Of a DNA stretch of 64,000 bases, positions 38,001 to 46,485 are shown one piece after another. Position 1 is the stretch's first letter. Every line of letters starts with the position of its first letter. Origin of the DNA: Trichomonas vaginalis G3. Taxonomy: Eukaryota > Parabasalia > Trichomonadida > Trichomonadidae. The stretch lies in assembly GCF_026262505.1 (NCBI RefSeq), contig NC_067204.1, forward strand, positions 12,542,522 to 12,606,521. Reading direction: 5' to 3'. Below the pieces are notes generated by a model. That model was given only the letters and a program-made list of their open reading frames with translations. It did no database searches and was not told the DNA's origin. Both the position numbers and the translations under genes were made by a program.

Positions 38001-39205
38001 GCTGCTGCAGTTTGTCCAGGAAAGGTTCAACATAAACTCCTGGAGACGTTAGGGGTCAGTTTCTTATTTTCTCAATAGTTGCATTTACTTGGTCTTTTGT
38101 TCTTAGCTTGGGTTGTACTGAGTTTCTCAAAGCGAACCATTCATAGTTTGCCATGTTTACTGTTTGAACTAATCAGAGTTAGAATATATCTTTTATATCC
38201 ATGAAAACTCTGGAGCATATTGGTATCCGACATAGAAATATCCATTGCAACCTTCTTGTCAGAACAACTTGGCAGAAGGTTTTTATTTCAATGTCTTGTT
38301 CCACGTATAAAGAATGAGTTGTCAAAAAAGGAATTATATGAAACCTGTCGCAAGGCAATATCTACTGTTGTTGAAGAACCTTCTCCAACCTCACCTACGT
38401 TTCTCCATAAGGAAACAGCAGTTGTATATTCGTAAGTTCAGGAACTATTTCTGACCTCTAAATGCATTGTTGCATTCTGTTATACCTATTCCGAGAACAT
38501 TTCGTTCATGGCATCCAAAACTGTTGGCGTTATAATTTCTGACGGCGTACTTTCATATGCTGGTAAAAAATATAGAATCTTGGATTTATAGTGTCATAAT
38601 AGAACCCCACGTGGCACCAAGCTTTCTTTCTTCTGACTGAGTTTTTAACTGCTCTCTTTTTCCTTCATTGCCACTACCTTTCACTAGATGAAGTTATCTT
38701 CTTCCTACCTTTCCTTTGTTCTACTCTTCTCTTCTTCTTGTGGTGTCGCTTTTGGTACTCCCCTTGCTTTCAAGTTGTTGCATCTTTGCCTCATTGTTCA
38801 CCCCTAAGTATGTTGTACAATTTCCCATTCCTTTTTGCCTTTGGGCTCTCTGGGTGCCCATCTCAGGTAACTATATCCGTAGAAAAGATTTTGTCATAGT
38901 TTGTACTTGAGTCTCTTCTGCTCTATTGTTTGCATGACTCTCTTTCCTGGGTTTCCGGTTAAGCTCTTTCAAACAGAGCTTGTCCATTATGGATAAGCTC
39001 GTTTCACAAAATATGTTTTTGTAGCCATTCTGGTTTTCTTTCCATGATTACCTAAAATATCTTTGTGACATGGGAAAGCTTATTACCAATGTTTCAAGTT
39101 CTTGCGGTCATTTATTCTGTAGTTGGTTTTATTTTTGTCATGGAACATGTTTTTCAATACCAACATCTTCATTTGGTCTGCCCATTTGAGGTTTTCTTAA
39201 ATAAT

Positions 39206-39850
39206 TCATTCCCCTCTCGAGTTCATTGTCTTGTCAAAGTCAGTTTTTATATGAATTTTGCAAACTTTTCGCTTATGCAATGGTCCCATGTACGAATAGG
39301 TTCTCTTTTCTTTACCTTTCGTGGGAGCACCATACATTTTCTCAAAAACTTCAAGCAGTTCTGTTTCAGCAGCTCTCATATCATTTACAAACACAACCTT
39401 GACTCTATTGACTGTACTGTCATATCTTTTAGTTATATTAAATGTTCTTCCTATCTTATATCTCTTTGTATTGAAGTCCTTCGGTTTCTGAACGATGTAA
39501 AGTAAGCCTTCACTGCAACGTTCAGTATCGAATGAACCATATGTTATGAAATTATATCCAACAACTGGGTCAATCCAGAACAAAACTAGTGGTATAAGAC
39601 TTTTGTCTATAAGATATGCTCTTGTTCCATGAAATGCTACTGATATCATAAGCTCAGGATTTCTTGTCAAAATTTTCTGAGCTGAAGCATTTCTAACCCA
39701 GTCGTGTGCTTTCTTTCCAGATGGAGATAAAATGTCTGACAAAGAATATTTTTTGTATTTCTTTGAGTATCTTACGTTTAAATCACCTATTCTAACCACT
39801 TTGGTCTCATTGTCTATCTTTTTAACTGTTTCAAACTCAGTGTTTGTCAT
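39206..39850 (-). CDS. KilA-N-like protein with C-terminal GIY-YIG (T5orf172) domain
   Basis: A 214-aa open gene. Residues about 40-110 resemble a KilA-N DNA-binding domain, ending in LIDKSLIPLVLFWIDPVVGY, which fits the ...L..W..P..GY signature. Residues about 120-200 look like the T5orf172 form of the GIY-YIG nuclease domain: LLYIVQ, then YKIGRTFNITKRYDS, then AAETELLEVFEKMYG. This pairing is common in large DNA viruses and may act in DNA binding plus cleavage. The final 35 residues or so are shared with the end of the coiled-coil gene copy near 14,250. The leader before the ATG is the KilA-N type leader. Fold assignments are by eye. Confidence 0.65.
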   Translation of the reverse strand: MTNTEFETVKKIDNETKVVRIGDLNVRYSKKYKKYSLSDILSPSGKKAHDWVRNASAQKILTRNPELMISVAFHGTRAYLIDKSLIPLVLFWIDPVVGYNFITYGSFDTERCSEGLLYIVQKPKDFNTKRYKIGRTFNITKRYDSTVNRVKVVFVNDMRAAETELLEVFEKMYGAPTKGKEKRTYSYMGPLHKRKVCKIHIKTDFDKTMNSRGE

Positions 39851-39872
39851 TTCCTGTTCTTACATACAAAAT
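39851..39872 (-). promoter_or_regulatory. Leader of KilA-N/GIY-YIG gene
   Basis: On the coding strand it reads TTTTGTATGTAAGAACAGGA before the ATG, the same as the leader at 5,601-5,622 with small changes. Confidence 0.5.
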
Positions 39873-39899
39873 AAAAAAAATATTTTAAAAAAACTAGCG

Positions 39900-40355
39900 T
39901 TAATTTTATTTTTTCTATCTTGTATAAAAGATATGATTTCATAGAGTTTTTTTACGATTTTCATAGAGTTTTGGCGACCAGGGTTTTTCACCTACTCGCA
40001 ATTTTTCACGATTTTCATGTTTTTTTTCACGATTTTCGTACGGAATCTCGTTCCTCGGTTTTCCGCGGGTCGCAATTTTTCACGATTTTCATGAGTTTTT
40101 TTCACGATTTCAGGGATTTTTTTACGAAGTGTTAAAGTTCACTTCGTCAAAAAAATACAGTTATATCATGATTTTTGGTCATTTTTTCACGATTTTCATG
40201 AGTTTTATGCAAGACCGAAAAAAGTCGGTCTAGAGAAATTTCACGATTTTCATGAGTTTTTTTCACGATTTCAGGGATTTTTTTACGAAGTGTTAAAGTT
40301 CACTTCGTCAAAAAAATACAGTTATATCATGAAATTTGGTCATTTTTCCAGCAAA
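39900..40355. repeat. AT-rich spacer with two long direct repeats
   Basis: No gene seen. A unit of about 105 bases containing TTTTTCACGATTTTCATGAG, TTCACGATTTCAGGGATTTT and a small hairpin (ACGAAGTG / CACTTCGT) occurs twice, at about 40,076-40,180 and 40,235-40,340. Related TTTTCACGATTTTCATG pieces fill the rest. Confidence 0.7.
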
Positions 40356-40590
40356 AATATATTTTAGGTGGAACCAGGTCACCAGGTCACCAGGTCAAAT
40401 GAACTTCTCTTAAAATTACTGACAACATGACATTTTGACAACAACACAGGAAATAGATTTCATCGTAAATGTTTTGTCATGATTTCATCGTCAATGAGCG
40501 TAAATCAGACAAAAATGAGTTTTGGTTGAAAAAACAGGTGGAGCCAAAAATGGCTCGACCTCAAAACAAGCATTTTGTGAAGAATATACC

Positions 40591-40612
40591 AACCCGCGGA
40601 ATTCCGGCGGTT
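40591..40612. repeat. GC-rich palindrome on EcoRI core, copy 1 (mixed arms)
   Basis: Left arm AACCCGCGG, centre AATTCC, right arm GGCGGTT. The left arm is of one form and the right arm of the other, so symmetry is partial. It lies in a longer unit beginning CAAAACAAGCATTTTGTG and ending TATACAAAATTCA. Confidence 0.85.
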
Positions 40613-40842
40613 GCTTTTTTTATACAAAATTCAAGAGTTTTGCGTGTTTTCTACGATGTTGTCAAAATGTCATGTTGTCACCATTTTCAAAAAGATGTTA
40701 GTTGACCGAGGGACCGAGGGACCGAGGGACCTGGTCTCACCTAAAATATATTTCAGCACAAAATTCAAGAGTTTTGTGTGTTTTCTACGGTGGAGCCAAA
40801 AGTGGTTCGACCTCAAAACAAGCATTTTGTGAAGAATATACC

Positions 40843-40864
40843 AACCCGCGGAATTCCGCGGGTT
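40843..40864. repeat. GC-rich palindrome, copy 2 (perfect)
   Basis: Perfect 22-base palindrome whose half is AACCCGCGGAA. It sits in the same longer unit as copy 1 and is preceded, as copy 1 is, by GGTGGAGCCAAAA. Confidence 0.9.
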
Positions 40865-40976
40865 GCTTTTTATACAAAATTCAACGGGTGAAAAAACAGT
40901 ACAAGACTAGTTCTGAGATCTCACCACTTCACCTAAAATATATTTTTGCCGAATTCAATAAAAAGAAATGGTTCAT

Positions 40977-41639
40977 TTACTCACAATATTTTTGTACAAA
41001 ACGACCCCAAACTTTTAACCTCTCTTCTGCAGCTTCTAATGAAATTTTAGCGAGTTCATATTCTCTAAATTCTCTCTTTAAATCTTCTTGTTCCCATTGG
41101 TCTAGTTCGTATGGAGAATCTCTATAACCAGAACATATCTCACGTTCATGTTCTATTTGTTTAAGCACATTTTTTCTAACTTCTTGTTCGAACAAAGGTT
41201 TTGCATTCTCTACTGTATCTTCAAGTTCTTCTTCATCTAATTTCTCATGAACTTTCTTGTCTATGGAGTCCAGAATTTTTCCAACTGCTATACAATATTT
41301 TGGAGAAGCCCACATTGCTATATAGTTTACGAGTCTTGGGTCTACATACGTTCCTCTAACCTGTTTGATTTCATCCGGAATTCCTGCATGAATTTTGTAT
41401 AAAAAGCAACCGCCGGAATTCCGCGGGTTGGTATATTCTTCACAAAATGCCTTAAAATACTCTTCCCAGGACTTATTTTCCAACAACCTTCTAAAGTCTT
41501 TCCCAAACTGCTGACACATATTTGTTGCATTTATATAACCATCCTTGTCTCTACGTAAGACTTCAATACCGTTGTAAGTGCCTTTTGTGAATGTTTCGCC
41601 ATTAGATTTGTTCGTGAACGTTTTTGCTTCGACTGTCAT
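40977..41639 (-). CDS. KilA-N domain protein with charged C-terminal tail
   Basis: A 220-aa open gene. Residues about 20-125 form the KilA-N domain: NGIEVLRRDKDGYINATNMC at the start and VRGTYVDPRLVNYIAMWASP followed by KYCIAVGKILDS at the end, both hallmarks. Residues about 130-215 are rich in E, K and L and probably coil. In viruses such proteins bind DNA; the role here is not known. The segment at residues about 65-85 (EEYTNPRNSGGCFLYK) contains a GC-rich palindrome that recurs several times in nearby non-coding DNA. The start is preceded by an AT-rich leader with GTACGTACTGAA. Confidence 0.8.
   Translation of the reverse strand: MTVEAKTFTNKSNGETFTKGTYNGIEVLRRDKDGYINATNMCQQFGKDFRRLLENKSWEEYFKAFCEEYTNPRNSGGCFLYKIHAGIPDEIKQVRGTYVDPRLVNYIAMWASPKYCIAVGKILDSIDKKVHEKLDEEELEDTVENAKPLFEQEVRKNVLKQIEHEREICSGYRDSPYELDQWEQEDLKREFREYELAKISLEAAEERLKVWGRFVQKYCE
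41407..41428. repeat. GC-rich palindrome, copy 3, inside the KilA-N gene (mixed arms)
   Basis: Left arm AACCGCCGG, centre AATTCC, right arm GCGGGTT on the plus strand. In the gene on the minus strand it encodes part of TNPRNSGGC. Its flanking 30 bases on each side are shared with the non-coding copies. Confidence 0.9.
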
Positions 41640-41672
41640 TTCAGTACGTACAATAAAAATAAAAAATATTTT

Positions 41673-41738
41673 TGGGTGGCTTAACCGTCGGACATCCGTT
41701 TGTGGCTTAACCGTCGGACATTCGTTTGTGGCTTAACC
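41673..41738. repeat. 26-bp tandem repeat
   Basis: GTGGCTTAACCGTCGGACAT plus CCGTTT or TCGTTT, two full units and a partial third. It lies upstream of the KilA-N gene, between its start and palindrome copy 4. Confidence 0.85.
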
Positions 41739-41768
41739 TCAAAACAAGCATTTTGTGAAGAATATACC

Positions 41769-41790
41769 AACCGCCGGAATTCCGGCGGTT
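41769..41790. repeat. GC-rich palindrome, copy 4 (perfect, alternative arms)
   Basis: Perfect 22-base palindrome whose half is AACCGCCGGAA. Compared with copy 2, both arms carry matching changes, so the symmetry is kept. Confidence 0.9.
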
Positions 41791-42111
41791 GCTTTTTTAT
41801 ACAAAATTCAACGGGTGAAAGAATACGACGATGAAGTCTCAACAAAACATTGACGTTCATGTTTGACAAAAACATTGACGATGAAGTCTCAACAAAACAT
41901 TGACGATGAAGTCATGACAAAACATATACGATGAAGTTTATTTCCTGTGTTGTTGTCTAAATGTCATGTTGTCTCATTTTTTCAGAGAAGTTCATTTGAC
42001 CTGGTGACCTGGTGACCTGGTGACACCTAAAAAAACATCTACCCTAAAATATATTTTTTCTGTCTTAAGGAAATTCATGAAAATTCACCTGTTGAATTTT
42101 ATATAAAAAGC

Positions 42112-42133
42112 AACCCGCGGAATTCCGCGGGTT
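42112..42133. repeat. GC-rich palindrome, copy 5 (perfect)
   Basis: Same 22 bases as copy 2, inside the reverse-oriented longer unit (AATATACCAAC... to CAAAACAAGCATTTTG), just outside the right arm of the cassette. Confidence 0.9.
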
Positions 42134-42193
42134 GGTATATTCTTCACAAAATGCTTGTTTTGAGATCTCACCACTTCACCTAAAATATATTTT

Positions 42194-43054
42194 TCAGTAC
42201 TTTTTCAGCACTTTTCCGTAGTTGTATATGAAAGACAATTCGAGATAAAAGTCATAGTACAATGGAATAATATGCTGCACACCGTTTGTTGTGAACCAAA
42301 CTTGAAAGTCAGAGAAACTGTTACTAGGTGGTTCGTAGAATTTAGAAGCAAAGTCATAAAAGTCCTTACCGATACATAGAAAACTGTTGTTGCTTGAACT
42401 GAAACTTGCATGACACATGACATTTTGAGGGTCAAACACGTTTCTATAAACTGTCAAATCTGCTGGTGGAAGTATAAATTTAAATGGACCATCTGGTGGT
42501 AATGGTTCGTTCTGGTTTAGTAACCGAAGAAATTGTGCCCAAGAACGTTTGTCTACTCCCCAATATAAAAACTCTGTATCTCTTGGAGGGTTAATTTCAA
42601 TCTTTTGAAATGAAACGGTGGAGTTCATCTTGTTATATTCTAGTTTCAGATAGTATGTTCCATTTAGTAAAGAGTGGTATTTTTCTTGAAATTCCCAGTA
42701 GTATTTGTTTATTTGAGTTTGGAAGTCATTTAGAGTTTTCTCAAGACTTTCGTCTGAACGAATTGTAAAGATTTTCATTTCATCAAATTTTTCTATTAGA
42801 CCATCAGAACCTTTATACTGACCATGAAAATATACTGCGAACATGAAGGCGTTCGTTCTATTTGAAAACAAAACTCTTCTAAATCCTATTGCCTTTGCAT
42901 CTGAAGGACTTTGAAGCCAACGAACTGGATAGTCAAACCTGTAAGCCCCGGATGAAATTTCTTCATCTGAAATATTCCTACCGGCATTTGTGAAGATATA
43001 GTCTAACGGTTTTGTATCTGCTACTTTTGTTCTTTGTTTTTCAACCTGAAGCAT
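42194..43054 (-). CDS. Capsid-like protein, candidate minor capsid (penton) protein
   Basis: A 286-aa open gene, clearly homologous to the protein at 49,268-50,116 over its whole length. Shared stretches include FDYPVRWLQSPSDAKAIGFR against FDYPLRWLRDPSVTKAIGFR, and SDFQVWFTTNG followed by IPLYYDFYLELSFIYNY. Minor capsid proteins of Polintons are single jelly-roll proteins of about this size; no motif proves it here, and the call rests on size, beta-rich sequence, duplication and context. Two broken copies exist in the window (1-377 and 26,458-27,297). Leader TTTTTACATATATTAA directly precedes the ATG. Confidence 0.5.
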   Translation of the reverse strand: MLQVEKQRTKVADTKPLDYIFTNAGRNISDEEISSGAYRFDYPVRWLQSPSDAKAIGFRRVLFSNRTNAFMFAVYFHGQYKGSDGLIEKFDEMKIFTIRSDESLEKTLNDFQTQINKYYWEFQEKYHSLLNGTYYLKLEYNKMNSTVSFQKIEINPPRDTEFLYWGVDKRSWAQFLRLLNQNEPLPPDGPFKFILPPADLTVYRNVFDPQNVMCHASFSSSNNSFLCIGKDFYDFASKFYEPPSNSFSDFQVWFTTNGVQHIIPLYYDFYLELSFIYNYGKVLKKY

Positions 43055-43073
43055 TTAATATATGTAAAAATAT
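43055..43073 (-). promoter_or_regulatory. Maverick gene leader, TTTTTA-TATA class
   Basis: Coding strand reads TTTTTACATATATTAAATG including the start codon. The same motif with small changes stands before the genes starting at 50,363, 50,744, 51,702 and, more loosely, 49,249/49,268. Position right at the start codon agrees with the very short leaders known in trichomonads. Confidence 0.6.
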
Positions 43074-43109
43074 ATGGTTTTAAAAACGTTTTTACTTCAT
43101 GCAATGTTT

Positions 43110-45265
43110 TTATTTCATGCAATGTTTTATTTCTGTGCCGTCTTCAAGTATGCCCCAGTATTTCCTTTTCGATATTACATGAACTTCGGAAAATACCTTA
43201 TCTAGCTTAAAACAGCCCATCTTTTCACCGACCATTCCCATTTCAATGAGTTTGTTATAGCCTTCTTCGTTCGTCATGAGCGCGTCAATGTTCTCATAGT
43301 AAACCAAAACTTTGGATTTGACTTCGGAGAAGAATTTGTTGTAGTTGTCAAGGACTGCCTTTGCGAACTGAGGGTAAGACCAATGTTCGACAATAGGTTT
43401 TAATGTGGTTACTAAGCCATTTTGACCTTGAGTGAACTCGTACTTCAAAACAAAAGGAGAAAACCTTTCAACAAAGTTGTCGACCTTCTCATAATGTTTA
43501 CTCTTCATCTTTTGAGGTTTCTTAATGGAATATCCCCATGTCGAATTCATAAGCAATTTGAGTGTCATTGCAAGTTTGGGGTTTGAAGCTTTCCTAATAT
43601 CATACAGTTGTTGTATGACTTTTCCAACTGTATAGTTCCTTCCCGGGAACTCACCATCTTCGTTTGGAATTCCAGTCGGAATATATTGGACAAACCTCAT
43701 GTACGCAGCGTTAAGGTCGACATAGTATATCTTTTCGTTTGAGTCGAACTTGTCGCAACCAATTGGTCCAGTTTGTGGAAATTCAAGTGAGTCTCTTATC
43801 TTCTGAGAAACTTCTCCTGTTATCTCATAAACATCGTCGAAGCAACCTGTTTCATATAAAACCTTCTGACCTAACTCAGATGCTCTCCAATACAATTTGA
43901 CGTCAATTGGATGTCTCAATGGAAGTTTGTTTATAGCATCTTGAAGTTCTTGCAACCTCATTGGAAGTTCTTCTGGTTCAGGTTGGTATCCGAACAAACC
44001 AACTCCTTGTGGAATTGTGTACTTCTTTTGTGCTAGAACTTTGTCTGGAACAACTTTTGGTCTTGCTAACAATGAAAAGTTTGTTTCGTCTTTTGGTACA
44101 AAAGTTTCTGTCAGCTTGTCATCTGGAATTGGTTCCAACAAACCTTTCTCGAAAAGAATGTTTACAGCTCTGACAATGTTGCACTTGCATTTTCCGAACA
44201 ATGGGTTTGTAAGACTTTCGTTCAACATGAAGTGGTTGTGGACAATTGCAATCTTCAACCATGGCAAGTCTTTGTCAACAACAAATAGTCGTCATGTGAA
44301 GAACCTTTAGCTGTAGGTATGTTGACTCGGATATTGACATTTGCCAACGGTGCAATTTTTGCCAATTGACCTCTGAGAATGTACCTTGTCTTCACACATG
44401 ACTCAAGATACTTCATCTTCTCATCTGTAACAAGACCAGAGTTCCTGAGACATGTAAGAATGCAAGGTTCGTTGACAATTGTTTCAATTGAATTGTAAAT
44501 TCCATACCTTGTCAAGTCAATGTCAGACTTATTTATGAACGGGAAGTATCCAGCATGTTGTCTGACTGCTTGAGGGTTAGGTTGGTACCATTCGAACTTG
44601 ACACTTGCAATTCCTTCAATTGCATTCAAAATGTCTGAGTCGGAGTCAACCATTTGTTCTCTCTTTGTAGTCTTGAAAGCGTCAAGAAGCATTGCAGCTG
44701 TTGTGACATTGCCATATGCATAGTAAATGTGACCATCCAAATCTGTTATGGTCAATCTGAGATTGTGTCCTTTCTTATTTCCGTCTTGTATGGCAGCAAG
44801 TACACCCATGAAGCCTTCTTTGTTCTTTCCTTCGTCAAAGTTTACTGTAAAGGTTCGACCAGAAGTAATTTGACTTCTAACTTCACGGTACTTCTCATAT
44901 GCATATCTTGTTCTTTCCATGGGAGCATGTGTGTCTTCACCTTTTCCTTTTTTCCTTCTCAAAGGATGCAATTGTTCGTCATGTTTCCAGTAGAATCTGG
45001 CAAAGCCGTCGTGTCCTTCAACTTGAGGTTCACTAACATCGAAAGGCATGTCCATAAGACGTTCTTCTTCTAACCTCTCTAGTCTGTTTGGATAATTTGC
45101 ACGTGCTGTTTCCAAATCCATTTCGTAGCGAAGACCAGACAATTTGTCATAGACTTTTATGGGTCTTCCCTTCCTATATTTAAACTTCTTCGAAACTCTC
45201 CAGCCATATCTTTCTAACTCTGCTTTTATTCTAGCAGACCTTCTGTCCATTCTATGTGGGGGCAT
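43110..45265 (-). pseudogene. polB: Family B (protein-primed) DNA polymerase of Maverick
   Basis: The replicative polymerase of the element. From the N-terminal side: a basic start (MPPHRMDRRSARIKAELERY), a region with CLRNSGLVTDEKMKYLES and the pattern of N-terminal domains in Polinton polymerases, the stretch HNHFMLNESLTN typical of this family, motif A (YVDLNAAYMRF), motif B (LKLLMNSTWGYSIKKP) and a motif C region, and a C-terminal SKRKYWGILEDGTEIKHC. The region is broken about once. It lies between the capsid-like gene and the charged-protein gene. Broken copies are at 540-2,680 and 24,271-26,392. Open over most of its length, so a recent loss or a sequence error. Confidence 0.8.
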
Positions 45266-45296
45266 TTTTATAAAAATAAAAAAATGTTTTTTTCCT

Positions 45297-45881
45297 TTAC
45301 TTTACATAACCGCCCGCTGCCATAAGTCTTTGACGCCAACCCATACCAGCTAATGAAGGTTGACTTGGTTTAGTTTCCAAACTAAACTTTGGTTTTGGTT
45401 TATCTTCATTTTTTGGTTTCTCTTCTTCTATTGGTTTTTCGTCACTTTTCGGTTCTGCTGACTTTACCTCACTTGCTGGAATAGTTGTGTCGTCAACATC
45501 TTCATAAATATCATATGCCATTTGTTTTTGTTTTCCTTTCAACTTTTTGTGTTTGTTGTAAAGTTTAGAATATTTCGACTCTAAGTCAATGAGATGTTCT
45601 ATAATGAACTGTTGGTCAGTGAAGTAAACTTTTCCATCTGTTGTCTCATAAACTCCTTCAGACTTCAATATTTTATTTGTGAGAGTCTGTTTCTTTTTTG
45701 AGATACTAGCCGTTCCATTTCTATGAAAAGTGACTTTGTAGTTGGGGTTTGTATTTCCAGACCTGGCACTTTCTATTATTGAATTTTTCTCTTCATCTGT
45801 AAGTTCTTTGACAGGTTTTGACAATGGTTCTGAACTTTTTGTTTGTGGGGTGAGATCCACGGTTTCAACTTCTTCGGTCAT
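45297..45881 (-). CDS. Charged 194-aa protein; target of nested insertion
   Basis: An open gene with an acidic and threonine-rich start, a central part with YETTDGKVYFTDQQFIIEHL and a lysine-rich helix (SKLYNKHKKLKGKQKQ), then a repetitive EKPIEEEKPKNEDKPKPK tail and a short conserved end (GMGWRQRLMAAGGYVK). No family recognised. The sequence CATAC at 45,342-45,346 is the uncut form of the site at which another element sits in the relative of this gene split between 2,756 and 51,803. The 17 bases before its start are identical to those before the 50-aa gene at 46,053. Confidence 0.7.
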   Translation of the reverse strand: MTEEVETVDLTPQTKSSEPLSKPVKELTDEEKNSIIESARSGNTNPNYKVTFHRNGTASISKKKQTLTNKILKSEGVYETTDGKVYFTDQQFIIEHLIDLESKYSKLYNKHKKLKGKQKQMAYDIYEDVDDTTIPASEVKSAEPKSDEKPIEEEKPKNEDKPKPKFSLETKPSQPSLAGMGWRQRLMAAGGYVK

Positions 45882-45898
45882 TTCATCTCAGTAAAAAA
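45882..45898 (-). promoter_or_regulatory. Leader shared by two neighbouring genes (copy 1)
   Basis: Coding strand TTTTTTACTGAGATGAA directly before ATG. The same 17 bases precede the next gene at 46,054-46,070. Such identity in non-coding AT-rich DNA suggests a working promoter or leader. Confidence 0.55.
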
Positions 45899-45900
45899 TT

Positions 45901-46053
45901 TTAGTTTGGTTTGTTTTCAACTGGTTGTTTAGGTTTTTTAAGTCGGTCTAAAACTTCCTGAGGTATAGGAAGAACTTGACAAACACGTTGTGTAACTGCT
46001 GGAAGCCGACAAATCCATCTTGAACCCATTTGTCTCAATGCTGTATTGTTCAT
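45901..46053 (-). CDS. Small basic protein, 50 aa
   Basis: Reads MNNTALRQMGSRWICRLPAV to LKKPKQPVENKPN and stops at 45,901. It is short, basic and proline-rich near the end. Support comes from the leader identical to that of the following gene, tight packing (19 bases to each neighbour) and the same strand. No family recognised; a small virion or DNA-binding protein is possible. Confidence 0.55.
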   Translation of the reverse strand: MNNTALRQMGSRWICRLPAVTQRVCQVLPIPQEVLDRLKKPKQPVENKPN

Positions 46054-46070
46054 TTCATCTCAGTAAAAAA
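46054..46070 (-). promoter_or_regulatory. Leader shared by two neighbouring genes (copy 2)
   Basis: TTTTTTACTGAGATGAA on the coding strand, identical to 45,882-45,898. Confidence 0.55.
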
Positions 46071-46072
46071 CT

Positions 46073-46474
46073 TTACATTCCCCACGTTTGAGGCGGTTGA
46101 GGTTGGTTATTGTTTACCCATTGTTGTGCATGGTTATATCCTCTGTTAAAGAATCTTTCACCTTGGTCCATATAGTGTCCTGCTTGGTTATAGTAGTCAT
46201 TTGCTTTGTTATAATAGTTTCCTGCTTGTCTTCCTACATTGTCCATCCATCCTTGAACTTTTCCTCTTGTTTCAGGATTTGGAATAAGATTTGTTGCATC
46301 TCGTGCTACATCCCAACCTTTCTGTACAGTTTGTATAATAGGTTGTGCTTTCTCTTTAAGTATACCTAATGTACTCAAAATCTTCCTTCCAACTCCAAAT
46401 ACACCTCTGGCTATTGTTCCCACTGCGGGCAAAAATCTGGATGCAACTCCTGCTAATGCGCCAAATAAACCCAT
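46073..46474 (-). CDS. Small virion-like protein with amphipathic N-terminus, 133 aa
   Basis: Begins MGLFGALAGVASRFLPAVGT, a glycine-rich hydrophobic segment that would form an amphipathic or membrane-active helix, followed by another such stretch around GVGRKILSTLGI. The C-terminal half is rich in Y, N and Q (YYNKANDYYNQAGHYMDQGE). This plan resembles membrane-lytic minor virion proteins of the adenovirus pVI sort, but similarity is of kind only and no homology can be claimed. It starts back to back with the integrase region. Confidence 0.5.
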   Translation of the reverse strand: MGLFGALAGVASRFLPAVGTIARGVFGVGRKILSTLGILKEKAQPIIQTVQKGWDVARDATNLIPNPETRGKVQGWMDNVGRQAGNYYNKANDYYNQAGHYMDQGERFFNRGYNHAQQWVNNNQPQPPQTWGM

Positions 46475-46485
46475 TTCTTATGGGT

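Larger units (their letters stand above)
30740..39205. mobile_element. Maverick module, further copy of the central part
   Basis: Same direction and order as about 5,600-14,300: KilA-N gene (+, about 30,760-31,910), packaging ATPase (-, about 31,915-32,790), unknown (+, about 32,849-33,305), unknown (-, about 33,310-33,755), D5-like helicase (-, about 33,800-35,060) and the unidentified minus-strand stretch (35,105-39,205). It lacks the 600-bp repeat-bearing insertion found at 6,460-7,070. At its right end it runs straight into the clean KilA-N/GIY-YIG gene. Broken in very many places. Confidence 0.7.
40355..42058. repeat. Inverted-repeat cassette around a KilA-N gene
   Basis: Left arm about 40,355-40,495 and right arm about 41,885-42,058 are imperfect inverted copies. 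Each has AAAATATATTTTAGG-like sequence at the edge, three AGGTCACC-type units, TCAAATGAACTTCTC, then ACATGACATTTTGACAACA and CACAGGAAATA. Between them lie the KilA-N gene (40,977-41,639) and several GC-rich palindromes. It looks like a small unit nested in the Maverick. Confidence 0.65.
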
